Source: Bryoerythrophyllum caledonicum
Lineage: Eukaryota; Streptophyta; Bryopsida; Pottiales; Pottiaceae
Assembly (NCBI GenBank): GCA_963971425.1
Contig: OZ020518.1
Location: 17,984,990-18,048,989, forward strand
Reading direction: 5' to 3'
DNA: 64,000 nt
The notes under the pieces were generated by a model. It was not told the origin of the DNA and did not search any database. It worked only from the letters and a program-made list of their open reading frames with translations. This document shows, one piece after another, positions 23,739 through 34,334 of this stretch (the stretch's first letter is position 1; each line of letters starts with the position of its first letter). Both the position numbers and the translations under genes were made by a program.

Positions 23739-25545
23739 TGAAATCAATCCATCTCTTCTTTCACTTGAAGCAAGCGCTGAATCGTGTTGATTTCTGGATA
23801 TGCTGCATCATCTTTTGGAAGTTCTCCCAATGTATATACAACGTGAGTTTATGTCGTTATTGTAAACAATTGTCAGAAGAGTAGTTTGTAGTTTCTTAGA
23901 CTATGTCATTTCTGTACAGGACGACATCTGATTGTGGTCATTTTTAAATTTGACTTTTTTTAATTAAATGTGTAGAAATTAATGATGAGGTAACGGTGCC
24001 TGAATAGTCTGTTTTTTAAGATAGATTTCAGTGAATTCTGTGGTTTTATGTGGGTTTGAATTGTGTAAGAATTGTGACACAATGAGGTCAATGTCTACGG
24101 AATACCCACACACTTTTCGTGTCAATGGGTATCAACTAGGTATTACCTAGATACCAGCTAGCTATCACATGGATATGAACTAGTTATAACATAGTATCAC
24201 CTAGGCATTACATGGGTACCACCTAGACAAATCTCTTGAATTTGCCAAAAAATTTGGATGGCCTCCATTTTGAATTAATAATGTACAAAAGTGACCAACG
24301 CATAGGGTAACACTCATCATGGAGGCTTGGGACCTTGTTTATAAAACTTGATATAAATACCCCCAATCAATGCTCACAAACAAGGTCAATCGGAGGGTGG
24401 AAGAAAAAATTGGACCCCTATTTTTATGTCGGAGGAACCCCTTTTCTTTTTTTTAAAACTCGAATAGTGTTTAAATCATTCTGGTGGTGTTCCACTAGAT
24501 AATTTTGTAGTTACATGCCCCACTTTAAATTTGTCAAAAAGAAGCCATTAGGAAAGTTTAGGAGTGCCATGACAATTCATTAAAGTTTTGTCTAAAGTCC
24601 CTTTAAAATACGAAAGAGAAGAGAATAAGAGGGTGAGATATTAATATTGAAAAGATAGCATGATGTATAATTCATGCACCTATTAAAGGTATGAGTAGTA
24701 ATGGCAATCAATTAAGGTAAGCCTCTAATAACCAACACCTATAAAACTGGAGTATATCCAACCCTCTTCCATGCCATTACCACCCCTTCATCCATTCCAA
24801 TAAAGGTTCACTATCACTCAAGACCCCTTACTTTTACGTTAGCGCTTATGGGGAGTACCTATTCATGGCCACCTACTAAACATGGTACCACACTGTTATT
24901 TGAAACTTTATAACTAATTTGTATTTCATTAAGAAAATATAGTTCCTAGGGGTGAAGCTTAATAAATATGGGATATGATGAATTAGTGGTTGTCTAATGG
25001 AACAAGGACGTTGAACCCTCACATTTGTAATTGGGATGGGTTTTGGTAGCGATAATTTGTGGAAGTAAAACGCTAGAAAAATCTTATCAATATAGTGATC
25101 ATACTTACTTTTATAAATATTGTGCTCCATTGGAGACAATGGATATGCATACCAATATATATTGAAAAGCATAGCCTCACCACATGAAGCCACATGGGTA
25201 GTTTCGGCAACCCTGGTGAAGCCATGTAGACGGACCACGTGGACTTAACTAGAAGATATTAGATGGAATTTTTAAGGAGGAAGACGGGAATTTTATCGGC
25301 GACGGAACTTAACAAGGGCTTTTGTAGAAAGTGCCCATACACTCTTGGGAACAACTGGGGTCCACTATTGTAGTTCTTTTCTTTATAAAAAGTATGCTAA
25401 CGGATTTCATCAATACTCGCGTGATAATCATTATTGAACTAGGAGATAACTGGGAGATATTTCTAACGAGGAGGATTAGGACTTTACCTTTACAATTTTA
25501 GCTACTTCATTTGAACATGCACTATCAGTTGGGGACGATGGATTA
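23739..25545. other. Intergenic stretch without a recognised gene
   Basis: The 3' flank of the J-protein gene is followed by AT-rich repeat-like DNA, including the short motif array at 24,128-24,232. Open frames on both strands (for example 24,876-25,238 minus) have no recognisable motif. Confidence 0.5.
24128..24232. repeat. Degenerate array of ACTAGGTAT-like words
   Basis: Seven or so imperfect repeats of about 15 bp (GGGTATCAACTAGGTATTAC, then CTAGATACCAGCTAG and similar) lie in a row. Many are partly palindromic around CTAG. Confidence 0.6.
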
Positions 25546-25867
25546 GAGCATCTCCACCGGGCCTGGTCCCAGGACTGGCACGTGACTGGGAAATGTCAAA
25601 GTTTTGGCAGGCCTATGGGAATTATCTCGGGCTAGGGAGCCAATCCTAGTAGTACACGTGGCAAATTGTAGATGGTTGCGGCAACTTGAGGCGCAATCTA
25701 CTGTATAAAAATTAAAATTAAAATCTATGCATGCGATGGCGGGTTGATAAAGGCTGTCTTTGGCCCCCGGTCGGCAATGTAGCCCCACTGGAAGCTTGGC
25801 TACGGGGCTAGGAAACCCTCCGCGTCTCCACCCCCTTCGCAGGGATGGCGTGGAAGGGGTGGAGATA
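25546..25867. mobile_element. Candidate MITE starting GAGCATCTCCACC
   Basis: TTA precedes GAGCATCTCCACCGGG on the left, and GGGGTGGAGATA ends the right side. The termini pair as an inverted repeat of about 11 bp. The interior is GC-richer than its flanks and noncoding. GAGCATCTCCA-type termini are common among plant MITEs. The right-hand target duplication is not clear. Confidence 0.4.
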
Positions 25868-26018
25868 ATAGTGTAATAAGTTCATAAAGTATACATGGTC
25901 ACTCCCTTTCACTTAGAAGCGACCTCTATCATCAACGAATGATATTCGTCGATTACGTTCATCCATGGCACCTTCGGAAAAGAGCGTGAAGCAGAGAATG
26001 GTGCTTTGAGCGAAGGAT

Positions 26019-26026
26019 TAGGGTTT
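26019..26026 (-). promoter_or_regulatory. Telobox in the 5' region of the 84-aa gene
   Basis: TAGGGTTT lies about 100 bp before the start codon of the small gene at 26,123. Confidence 0.45.
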
Positions 26027-26122
26027 CGTCTTCGTTTCCCGAGCGAGCACTCTCCAAGTTCCACCATCGCCATCTCCCCAACCTCGCTCGCGCTCTCCTC
26101 GTTCCTCCTGCTATCAGCGACG

Positions 26123-26821
26123 ATGGTGGCCACCGCGACCATGGTGGGCGCCTTGATGGGCCTGAGCTGCCAGTTCTACTCCAATGGAGTGCGCAAGCTC
26201 CCCCTCATGCGCCGTGAGTCGTCGGTTTTCCGCTGCCTTGTTGCTGTTGGTCGAGTTCGTTCCGTGGGTTGAATTTGAGTTCGGTGTGGCTGGTTGTGTG
26301 CAGATCCGTGGGAGCATCTGCTGGCGATGGGATTGGGAGCTGGGTTCGGGAATGCCGTGGCTAAGTGGGAGGTGCGGTTGCAGGAGGATTTAGATAAGAA
26401 GTTGTCGGAAGTGCAGACTGCCAACAATAAGCGTTACATTGGTGAGAATGCGTGCACTACTTTATGGTCTTTGGGTGAATTTGTTAGGATTTTAAAAAAG
26501 AAATTAGGATTTCCTCCAGAGGTTTTTGGGATGATGGTTACTGTGGCGTCTTTTTTTTTTTTTTTTCCCCTGGTGAGTTCTGTTTGAATTTGTTAGGATT
26601 TTGTTAGTGGAGAGGTTTTGGACGATGGTCAATTTCACATGTTTTTTTTCTTTTGTGAAATCTTGCTGCTTTGAAGGATGCAACTGATTTCGTAGAGGAA
26701 TTGCGTCTTGAGTCTTCTATGGCAATTTGGAAGGAATGAAGGTGTGTTTTTTGGAAAATAGATTGGGTGCTCATGTTGGTGTTGGATGTGGGCAGGTACC
26801 ATGAGGGCTGTGGAGGATTGA
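26123..26821 (+). CDS. Conserved small protein of 84 aa, function not recognised
   Basis: Three exons (26123-26213, 26304-26441, 26796-26821) with GT..AG junctions join in frame to 84 aa. Residues 1-20 are hydrophobic (VATATMVGALMGLSCQF) and could be a membrane segment. Next comes SNGVRKLPLMRHPWEHLLAM, a hydrophobic Gly-rich stretch (GLGAGFGNAVAKWE), and a charged helix (LQEDLDKKLSEVQTANNKRY). Size and design (short N-terminal membrane helix, PWEH-type motif, amphipathic C-terminus) recall small plant organellar inner-membrane proteins, but I cannot name the family. The last exon is only 26 nt and is the weakest part; without it the frame runs into the intron. The reading frame is open upstream of 26,123 but has no upstream ATG. 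A telobox lies about 100 bp upstream. Confidence 0.7.
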
Positions 26822-28155
26822 TTTTGGATTTCCATCGTCGTGAATATGCGTTGCTGTGAGATAGATGAAACTCATGCTCTTCAGAAGTCTATACGTAGTA
26901 CCTCCTCTTGCCTTTCCCTATCAAATTCAAGATTCTGTAATTCTGCACTCGTGAATTTCGGTTGCTTTGTTCAACAGTTTAGGTTTTTCCATCATTTTCA
27001 GCGTGATTGGCTCGGGTCTGATACTTGTGCCTGATGAGCGGGAGCTGGTAGTAATAACCATTGTGATATGGACGTGAAGCAGTAGAAGCACCATCTTTCT
27101 GGGTACGCCTCTACATTTTTGTGTGTGTAGTGGCTTTTGTCTAGTGTTTGGAGAAGTGCAGGATGTTGTGATGCTTTACCTTCTGCGGAGTGGCTCTCAT
27201 GCTCTTCCTGGGCTCTTTGTGTTGTGTAGCATGAGAGCATGTCGCAGACGTGGAATTTGTGCTTACAGCTAAGATAAGTCATATTCTGCTTCTTAGAGTT
27301 GCAATGGAAATCTCTGACCTCTTTGTTTCAAATGCTATTGTTCAAGACGTGCACTTTTACCATTCACTCTACATGTTTAGTCAGACTTTTCGGTTTTGAG
27401 GTGTGGCATTGTAGTGGTTATTGTAGATGGAAAGTTGAAGAATGCAATCCGGATTTAGAGGTTTGGTTAGGGATACCGTGCCTGGATGTTCTATGATTTA
27501 AAATTATCCTTCTTATGTGCTATGGATATGGTATCATGATTAAGCCCTAAATTCCCAACAGTCCCCTCAGGGTACCCTTAAAGGCCGATGAGCTTTTTTG
27601 GCCTGTGAGAATCTACGACTGTTCTAGATCATGCAGAATGACATCTATGCAACGGGTACATTTCATCACAAAAAATCTATGAACTCACTTCATGGAAATC
27701 ACTCTAGCTCATTGATACTTGCACCAATTGTTATGGTGATGGTCTCAACAGATGCCCATCATCTTCCTCCACCTCTAAGTTGTGGTCTATTTTTCCCTTT
27801 GAGGTGGCCTGTAGTGCTTGCTAGAAAGTTCTTGTGCCGAAATGACCCATACAGTGTGGGTAGAAATAGTTGTAAAAAATAAGCTTTTTAAGGAATTAGT
27901 TACCAGATCTACATGAACTCTCATAAAATAGCAAGAACACAACTACAAGCGCATATAGTTGCAACAAGCATAAAAAATAAAGGTTTCAATGAAAATATGA
28001 ATTAGAAAAATAGACAATAATTCAAATGTGCAACAAGCTTGTACAATTTTTTATGATCAAATTGATTATTATTGCATATCAGCTGTTGAAAACAAGACTA
28101 TGAGTATTAAACACCTTTCTAAGTCAATGATTCAACTCATGAGCACTCACAAACA
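26822..28155. other. Intergenic, no gene recognised
   Basis: The first part is probably the 3' UTR of the small gene. 27,540-27,760 carries repeat sequence related to that near 1,440-1,560. 27,880-28,140 is AT-rich and may be the left flank of the Tc1-like remnant. No tRNA or coding exon is seen. Confidence 0.45.
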
Positions 28156-29169
28156 CTACCACCGTGTATAGCCACTTCTTGTTTGGTAGACATCAAGAGT
28201 TCTTTGAGGCATAGAGTGTATCAACTTCCTAATAACATTAGGCTCTTTATTGTACCAAATTTCTTGGATCCACTCCCATAAGTCACTTTTACTAGTGGGT
28301 TTCCTCATAGACCTTCTCAGACAATGATCTACTTCATTCCAAAGATGTTCTATTGAATTGAAATCAGGTGATTGTGGAGGGTATCCAATAAGCTGAAATT
28401 TTTTAGCACCCAACCAATCTACAACATAATATGTAGTATATTTTGGATCATTGACATGTTGGAAAATAACCTCATCTTCTAAACCTTGCATCTATATAGT
28501 GCCCATAAGTTCCCTCTCTAAAATGTTGGAATATACGTGTTTATCCATCTTTCCTTCAATCAGATGAAGCTTGTCAACTCATTCAATGTCAAACCATTAT
28601 CTTTCCTCTTCCATGTTTGATTGTAGATTGCACATGCTGATCTAAAAGACATTCTCCACTCTTTCTCCAACAATATTGACGTCCATCTGAGCCAAAAAGA
28701 TTGAATTTGGACTCATAAGAGAAAATGACATAGGCGCTAAAATCCCCATCTGCATGCTTGCACTTCTTTGCCCATTGCAAACAACGTGTTTAATGTTTCT
28801 TAGTCAAAAGTGGATGCTTGGTCTTCACATATGCTCTCAATCCTTGCCTTCAGAGACTCCTTGGGATTGTATCATCATTCAATCGCATGCCCACAGATCG
28901 TAACACTCTTTCCATAGTTGCCGTTGTACTTGTATATTAATCATTTAATTTCTTCACAATGTCACAGTCATCATGTTCATAAAGAATTTTAGGTCTACGA
29001 GGTGAATTTTTGTCTTCTAGGCCCTCTCTCTCTCACGAAACCTTCACACTATGTCAGGAAAAGTATTTTGAAGAATGCCCAAAACTGCAGAAATCTAGCC
29101 ATATGAGTGTCCTCGCTCATACATCTCAAGAAGTGCCCCATGTTGATTCTCAAACCTTCTAGGAGCCAT
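28156..29169 (-). pseudogene. Tc1-type (DD34E) transposase, decayed
   Basis: The frame starts at ATG 29,169 (MAPRRFEN...LLEMYERGHSYG, the N-terminal helix-turn-helix end) and meets stops within 25 codons. Recognisable blocks further on are 28,589-28,780 (VIFSYESKFNLFGSDGR) and 28,156-28,491 (FQHVNDPKYTT, then PPQSPDFNSIEHLWNEV). These match the DDE_3 core of Tc1 transposases. The second and third catalytic positions are 34 residues apart, the Tc1 spacing. The first catalytic Asp is replaced by Tyr (FSYES) and the second by Val (FQHVN), so the protein would be dead even without the stops. No terminal inverted repeat of its own was found. It lies 101 bp from the second Tc1 element and points the opposite way. 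Confidence 0.8.
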
Positions 29170-29270
29170 AGCATATTACCTAAATCCTCTTCAAATCTTA
29201 CACAAAAAATCCACAACAAAAAGCCTCACAAGTGCATTTGTAATGAGAAAATAGTGGTAGGTACAACTTA

Positions 29271-30890
29271 CAGTGTCTGGCAAACCTGAGTCAAGTTTGT
29301 GGAAAAGGATCTTTGGCCGTCAATTGCTGATAATTCATTGGATGGAATTGCAATTTTAAAAATAGAAGAGATACAACATGGAATTTATGAGCCCTTATAG
29401 AGTTTAGTTGACACACACATAGATTATAATAAGAACAAATTGTTCAAGTACAAACACATGTCTTGACTCAATTTTGCATGCCATTCCATAATAAATACAG
29501 TGAGGTTAAAAAAATGCGTTGAGGACTTATGAGCCCAAATTGGCATGGGCATGTTGAACTACAATGTTGCAATATTGAATTAGACTTCCATGCACATTGT
29601 AAATAGACTTTGATTACTCAACATGGTGTACTTAGGAGAGCTTTCAGCAAGTGCTCGAACAGACCTTAATAACTCCATTTTGATGAAGGTGCAAGCTGGT
29701 AGGTCCACAAGGGACGTAGCAAGTGAGTTGCAAGTGTCTCAATGTCATGGTGCAAGACTTAGAAGGAAGAGATTGTCTCATATTCGTGCTAGTAGTGGTG
29801 GTAGACTACAAGCACAAACAGATGCATAGAAGAGAGCATGCATTAGAGTTGTCACATCAGAAGGGTTAAAAGTTGCAACATAGGCTATCCAACATGTACG
29901 TGAGGAATGCCAAGTTATTGTAAGTGTTGATATAGTGAGAAGGGTCTTATGTGCAACAGGGGCTGAGATCAAAAGTGAAGCAGAACAAACCGAAATTGAA
30001 CAAGAGACACATCAAGGATCGATTTGAATTTGCTAGGCGCCATGAACATTGGACAATTTATGATTGTGAGCACGTTATCTTCTCTAATGAGACAAAGGTA
30101 AATCGATTTTACTTAGATGGTTGTAGTTGGAGTTGGATTCTCAATGAATAGTCTTATGGCTTAAAACAAGTTAAACACACTATAAAGTTTGGCGGTGGTT
30201 CGGTCATGTTGTGGAGTTGCATGACATTCTAGGATCTATGCAAGTTTTGTAGAATCAAAGGAAGAATGGATCAACATTGGTATAAAGAAATCTTGCAAAG
30301 AGATTTAATGTACATCCTGATGCCATATGATCTTGATTCTTCAAATTTGATGTTTCAGCATGACAAAGATTCCAAACATACAACAAAAAGTGTTCGCCAA
30401 TGGCTGAGATCACAAAAGTTGATGTTCTTAAGTGGCCTGCACAATCTCATGACCAAAATCCAATTGAGCATATCTGGGCACGACTAAAACATCGTCTTAA
30501 CCAGTATGAAAGAGCTCCAATAGGAATTTAAGAGTTGTGGAAACGTATTGAGGAGTGCTTGACTTCTATAAAACCAGAGGAGTGCACGAGGTTGCAAGAA
30601 AGCATGCCATGACAAATCCAAACTTTCTTAGCTGCCAAAGGCAAGTGGAGAAAATATTAAGTTGTTTTTTTATTAAGGATGCAAAACTAAGTCAAGAGAC
30701 ACAGTTTCCTTTTAAATGTAATTTTCTTGTACACATTGATGTAAGAAGGACTTTTGTTTGCATCAAATCGTTGTCGACTAAAACTACCACCTTGTATAAT
30801 ATATGATTTAAGAAAATCTATTGCCAATTTTCTTGCATTGGCAATTGAATTTCGATTTACAAGAACTTGACTCAGTTTTGCTAGACACTG
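29271..30890 (+). mobile_element. Tc1-like transposon with both TIRs and TA target site
   Basis: The left end, CAGTGTCTGGCAAACCTGAG plus TCAAGTT, is matched inverted by the right end (reverse complement CAGTGTCTAGCAAAACTGAG plus TCAAGTT): 27 bp with two mismatches. TA dinucleotides flank both sides (29,269-29,270 and 30,891-30,892), the canonical Tc1/mariner target duplication. The length is 1,620 bp, typical for the group. It contains one decayed transposase gene. Confidence 0.85.
29623..30660 (+). pseudogene. Tc1-type (DD34E) transposase, decayed
   Basis: The gene starts at ATG 29,623 with the paired-like helix-turn-helix (LMKVQAGRSTRDVASELQVS). It continues through a middle block (FEFARRHEHWTIYDCEHVIF) and the second catalytic block (FQHDKDSKHTTKSVRQWL), then after a frameshift near 30,425 reads KWPAQSHDQNPIEHIWARLK. 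It ends with the usual Tc1 tail (AKGKWRKY, stop 30,658-30,660). Spacing between the second Asp and the Glu is 34. The first catalytic Asp is Asn (FSNET). Several stops and frameshifts are present, one where TGA replaces a probable CGA codon in ESMP-QIQ. It lies inside intact terminal repeats, so it was an autonomous element that has since decayed. Confidence 0.85.
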
Positions 30891-30892
30891 TA

Positions 30893-31369
30893 CGTGCATA
30901 TTAAGTTGTACACACCCCTTCATGATTTTTGCATGTATAATTTCTACAAGTGGCATATTTTGAGGAAGTCAATGTTAATCAGGTGCCATGTGGTGTACTA
31001 ATTAAAGTTGGCCCAAAAAAATTCTTGCCAACCTACAACCTATGCTGCAATCAACACCTATTAGTGAGATGCCTCACTGTCAAGACACTTTTGCTTGCCA
31101 CTAATATTATCATTAGGCCTTAAAGGGTTAAGATTTGGGCAGGTTCTCATGGGTGGGAGTCAACTTATAACATTCTTCTTTGAATCTTTTACTCTAGAAG
31201 GACGTCACAGAAAGCTTCTTGTGAGTTTTTTTTTATAATCCGACATTTAATGAAAAAGTTATGCCATCTCAAAGGAAAAAGCCCCAAGAGCGGACACATT
31301 GGGCAAGTCCAAAAACTTTTGCTAGGACACTATTGGATGTGAAATTATCAATTTTAGCACGTATTATCA
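30893..31369. other. Flank between Tc1 element and repeat block
   Basis: AT-rich DNA with a CTTAAAGGGTTAAG word near 31,118 that resembles the end motif of the TTAACCCCTAAAGG family. No gene is seen. Confidence 0.4.
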
Positions 31370-32562
31370 TTTCCTTTCATATCGTCAAAAACAAATTCTT
31401 GTCTTTGGTGACAAAAAGCACTATAACCCAAGTCAAACATTTTCACACATTGTGACACATAGTCGGGTAAGGTATCAAAAAACTTCTTTTCCACATAAAA
31501 CTTAGTACTCTTCTTTTTCATTTTATTATTTCCACAACAATATGTGGTACAAACCTTCTTTTTGACCATTTAGATTATCATTCTAAAACAAATTAAGTTC
31601 ACAAAAAAAACGTGATTTGGCAACTTTTGAACCTCAACTCCTTGCACAATTGTTTTGAATATGCTACAATGCTTTTTTACATCTAAAAATTGGTGTACAA
31701 GGAAAAAGAAGAACTCCGGTCTCCGAAGGAGACCGGTGTGAATATAGTGTTTGTTCATTCTCTTCATTAAGTATATGGCCATAGGACATAGGCTAGTGTA
31801 ATAGAACTACTCCCCTTCTCGAGGGTAAACACTTTTCTACACTAAGTGCTTCCCTACACTAAATGCCTTAGAGACAACCGACATGTCATCCCCCCAAGGG
31901 CTTTGTGGGTCCCCATACAACAAGGCCTTGGGACCCCCCACCATAATTGGGTGGACTATGTGGTAGGCACCACGCTGGCAATAGGACTTGAACTCACAAC
32001 CACCTCACCGGTGTGCCATGACCCAAATCACTACACCAAGGCCGTGGTGCCTCAGTACCGCGACTTCGGTGTACAAGGAAATAATATCATGCTTAGCATA
32101 ATGGTAATGAATATAGACCTTGTGTAGTGCAAAGCTTTGACATAAAATGAAGTCAAAGTCTACCAATCCACTAACCATAAGGAAAGAAAATCAACCATTT
32201 TCTTCACTTCGAACACTATTTTCTTTCAATAGGTGCGGTTAAAGTTTATTAAATTTTGTGAGTATTTTATTTAGTGAGTCTTGATTGAGATCCTATAATT
32301 AAAAGTAGATACTAAAGTTTTTGTTTTATTTAATCTAAATTTTGTTCATTGTTTGATCTCAATATCATATAAAAAATGACTGAAACGGTGAACATAAAGA
32401 TTATCATGTTTGCTTGAGGTAGAAAAAAATGAAAAATCATTTGAATTTAAGTGACTATTCAAATGGAAGACTAATAAAAAAATTGCACATTGCTTAGAAA
32501 CTTTGACAGTTCCTCTTGGTGTGAAAGTTTTGCACCATAAAAAGTAATTTTTTATAAAGTCT
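31370..32562 (-). repeat. TTAACCCCTAAAGG-family relative, interrupted by a SINE
   Basis: This block shares long runs with 42,650-43,277, 56,578-58,085 and 60,241-61,500. They include the reverse complement of ACAATATGTGGTACAAACC, the TTGAATATGCTACA block, and CTAAAAATTGGTGTACAAGG. It is split at 31,705-32,067 by an inserted SINE. The outer ends are not sharply defined. Confidence 0.6.
31705..32067 (-). mobile_element. tRNA-derived SINE with 13-bp target duplication
   Basis: The insert is flanked by perfect direct repeats GGTGTACAAGGAA (31,692-31,704 and 32,068-32,080), and removing it restores the interrupted repeat. On the minus strand a polymerase III-type A box (TTGGTGTAGTGATT) and B box (GAGTTCAAGTCCTA) sit near the 5' end with tRNA-like spacing. 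A ~250-bp body follows, then a 3' hairpin (CCGGTCTCC, loop, GGAGACCGG) and an A/T-rich end. The last ~110 bp match the LINE 3' tail at about 1,000-1,130. This is a complete, fairly young SINE. Confidence 0.85.
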
Positions 32563-33376
32563 TTAACTCCTAAAGGACCAAAGTCCCCTCGGGGGACATT
32601 TTGAGTTTGGATAAGGTACTACGTTCTCAATTCTAGGCATTATTTTCTGAGATTTTTTATTGAATGGACAACTTTTGATTAGCTTTGCATAGACACAAAT
32701 TTCGTAAAATTCCAACTTACGGTTCAAAAGTTACAATTTATTTTCACTTACATATACAAATAGTGCAGCAGTTTAGTATGACATATCACAAATACTATCA
32801 CTAAACTTTAATAACTTCTAAATTCAATAGAAATTCGAGTTTTGTCCATTTAATAGAAAGAAAATGTCCTCTTGGAAAGGAAATTGAGATTTTTTCTTCT
32901 ACTATACGGATTTGTGAATTTCAAAAATTTGAGAAGAATATGATATATGCAAAATATAAAGTGTATTGTTGATTCTCAGCACATAGTTGCATTGCACGAT
33001 TTTTTAGGACATCTTCTACACCTCTTCTACTTCTAAAATTTGGTGCACATGTGCCTAATATGATCATTTTCAAGTTAACATAAAAAATTCACGGCCCGTA
33101 GTGCAAAAAACTGCCATAGAAGGTGGTCGAAGTTTGTTGAAGGTGTTTAGTATGACCTCAAAAAGAGATTATGTCTCACTTCAAAGGCTGATATCTTTCA
33201 ATCCGTGCGGTCAAACTTACCAAAATTTCGCCACGCACTCTCATACAATTCTAGTACAAGATCCTATGGTTTAATTTTCAGAATTTTTTTTTTGTATTAT
33301 TTTGTGTTGAATGCGATGAAAGTGGCAGTTTTAGAGTGATTTTGAGGGGAAAATGTATTGGTCCTTTAGGGGTTAA
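32563..33376 (-). mobile_element. TTAACCCCTAAAGG-family element, copy B (814 bp)
   Basis: Starts TTAACTCCTAAAGGACCAA and ends GGTCCTTTAGGGGTTAA. It is the reverse complement of copy A (2,013-2,835) over nearly its whole length and has no coding capacity. Confidence 0.75.
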
Positions 33377-33469
33377 AGAAGCTTGGTTAGTTGTAGACAT
33401 AGTTGGCAACTTGTGGCAATCCCATTGAGTGGAGTGCCCATGCCCATGACCCGTTAACAACAAGGGGTA

Positions 33470-33842
33470 AACTACACCAAACACAGTGTGTACCCGTCTA
33501 TTTTGAAATACCTACACTAATTCCAGTACATGCAAATTACAGTGGTCCACGTCAATTTTCAATCCACATCAAATCAAGTTCCTCATAAAATAGTGTGGGA
33601 TGTTTCAAAATTGTTGACACAAATTAATGTGGATTATGGAGAGGTGGCAGTGAGGTGGCGGCAAACGATGAGCAGTGAAAGATATTTGGTGGCCAGTGGT
33701 AGTGTAGTGGCAAAGAATGGCATGACACATGTTGAAATGTGTCCACATCAATTGGGTTTCAAAACCAAAATTGAAGGAATCCACATCAATTTTCACCAAC
33801 ATTATCAATGAATCCACATTATATTTAGTGTTTGGTGTAGTT
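33470..33842. mobile_element. MITE-like element with perfect 15-bp terminal inverted repeats
   Basis: AACTACACCAAACAC at 33,470-33,484 is matched exactly, inverted, by GTGTTTGGTGTAGTT at 33,828-33,842. The 343 bp between them is noncoding with internal CCACATCAATTTTCA-type repeats. The Harbinger element begins 10 bp to the right. No target duplication could be fixed. Confidence 0.6.
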
Positions 33843-34334
33843 CACGCCTTAGGGGGGTTTCACACTAGGGGCCGAGCTCGAGGGGCCGAGCAATTCTAGC
33901 AATTTGATTGGCCTAGAGCTGAAAATCGGCCCGTGGGGCTTCACACTAGGGGCCAAGGGCCAAGGGCCGAAGGGCACCAAAATGCTTACATGGCAACACT
34001 TTTTGAGAATTTTGGCGCCAAGAGTTCGGCCCGTTGAGGAGAGTTTGGGTCCAACAAGAATAGAAACCCAAACTCTTGCCGAGAGGTCGAACATTTTCTC
34101 ATTAAAATATTCAAAATTTGACTAGATCTCAACTGCTAGATTGAAACGGCTAGTTTTTTTTTTACCTTGAATGAAGGAACCGTTGCCTTCATCTTTGTTC
34201 CCCTCTCTTTCTCCTAAACCTCTCTCTCATCTTCCTTTGTTCTTGCTTATGTTGTTTTCTTTTTTTTTTGTCAATTTTTTTGTGTTGTTTGATTGTTGTA
34301 CCCCACCTTTTTTCTTCTCCCAAATTCTGTGAGA

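Noticed and set aside
32010..32065. Possible tRNA gene
   Set aside because: The A and B boxes are part of a SINE head with target duplications; no complete cloverleaf with acceptor stem was found.
33904..34125. Short open frames at the Harbinger left end
   Set aside because: They lie in terminal and subterminal repeat DNA shared with a noncoding MITE.
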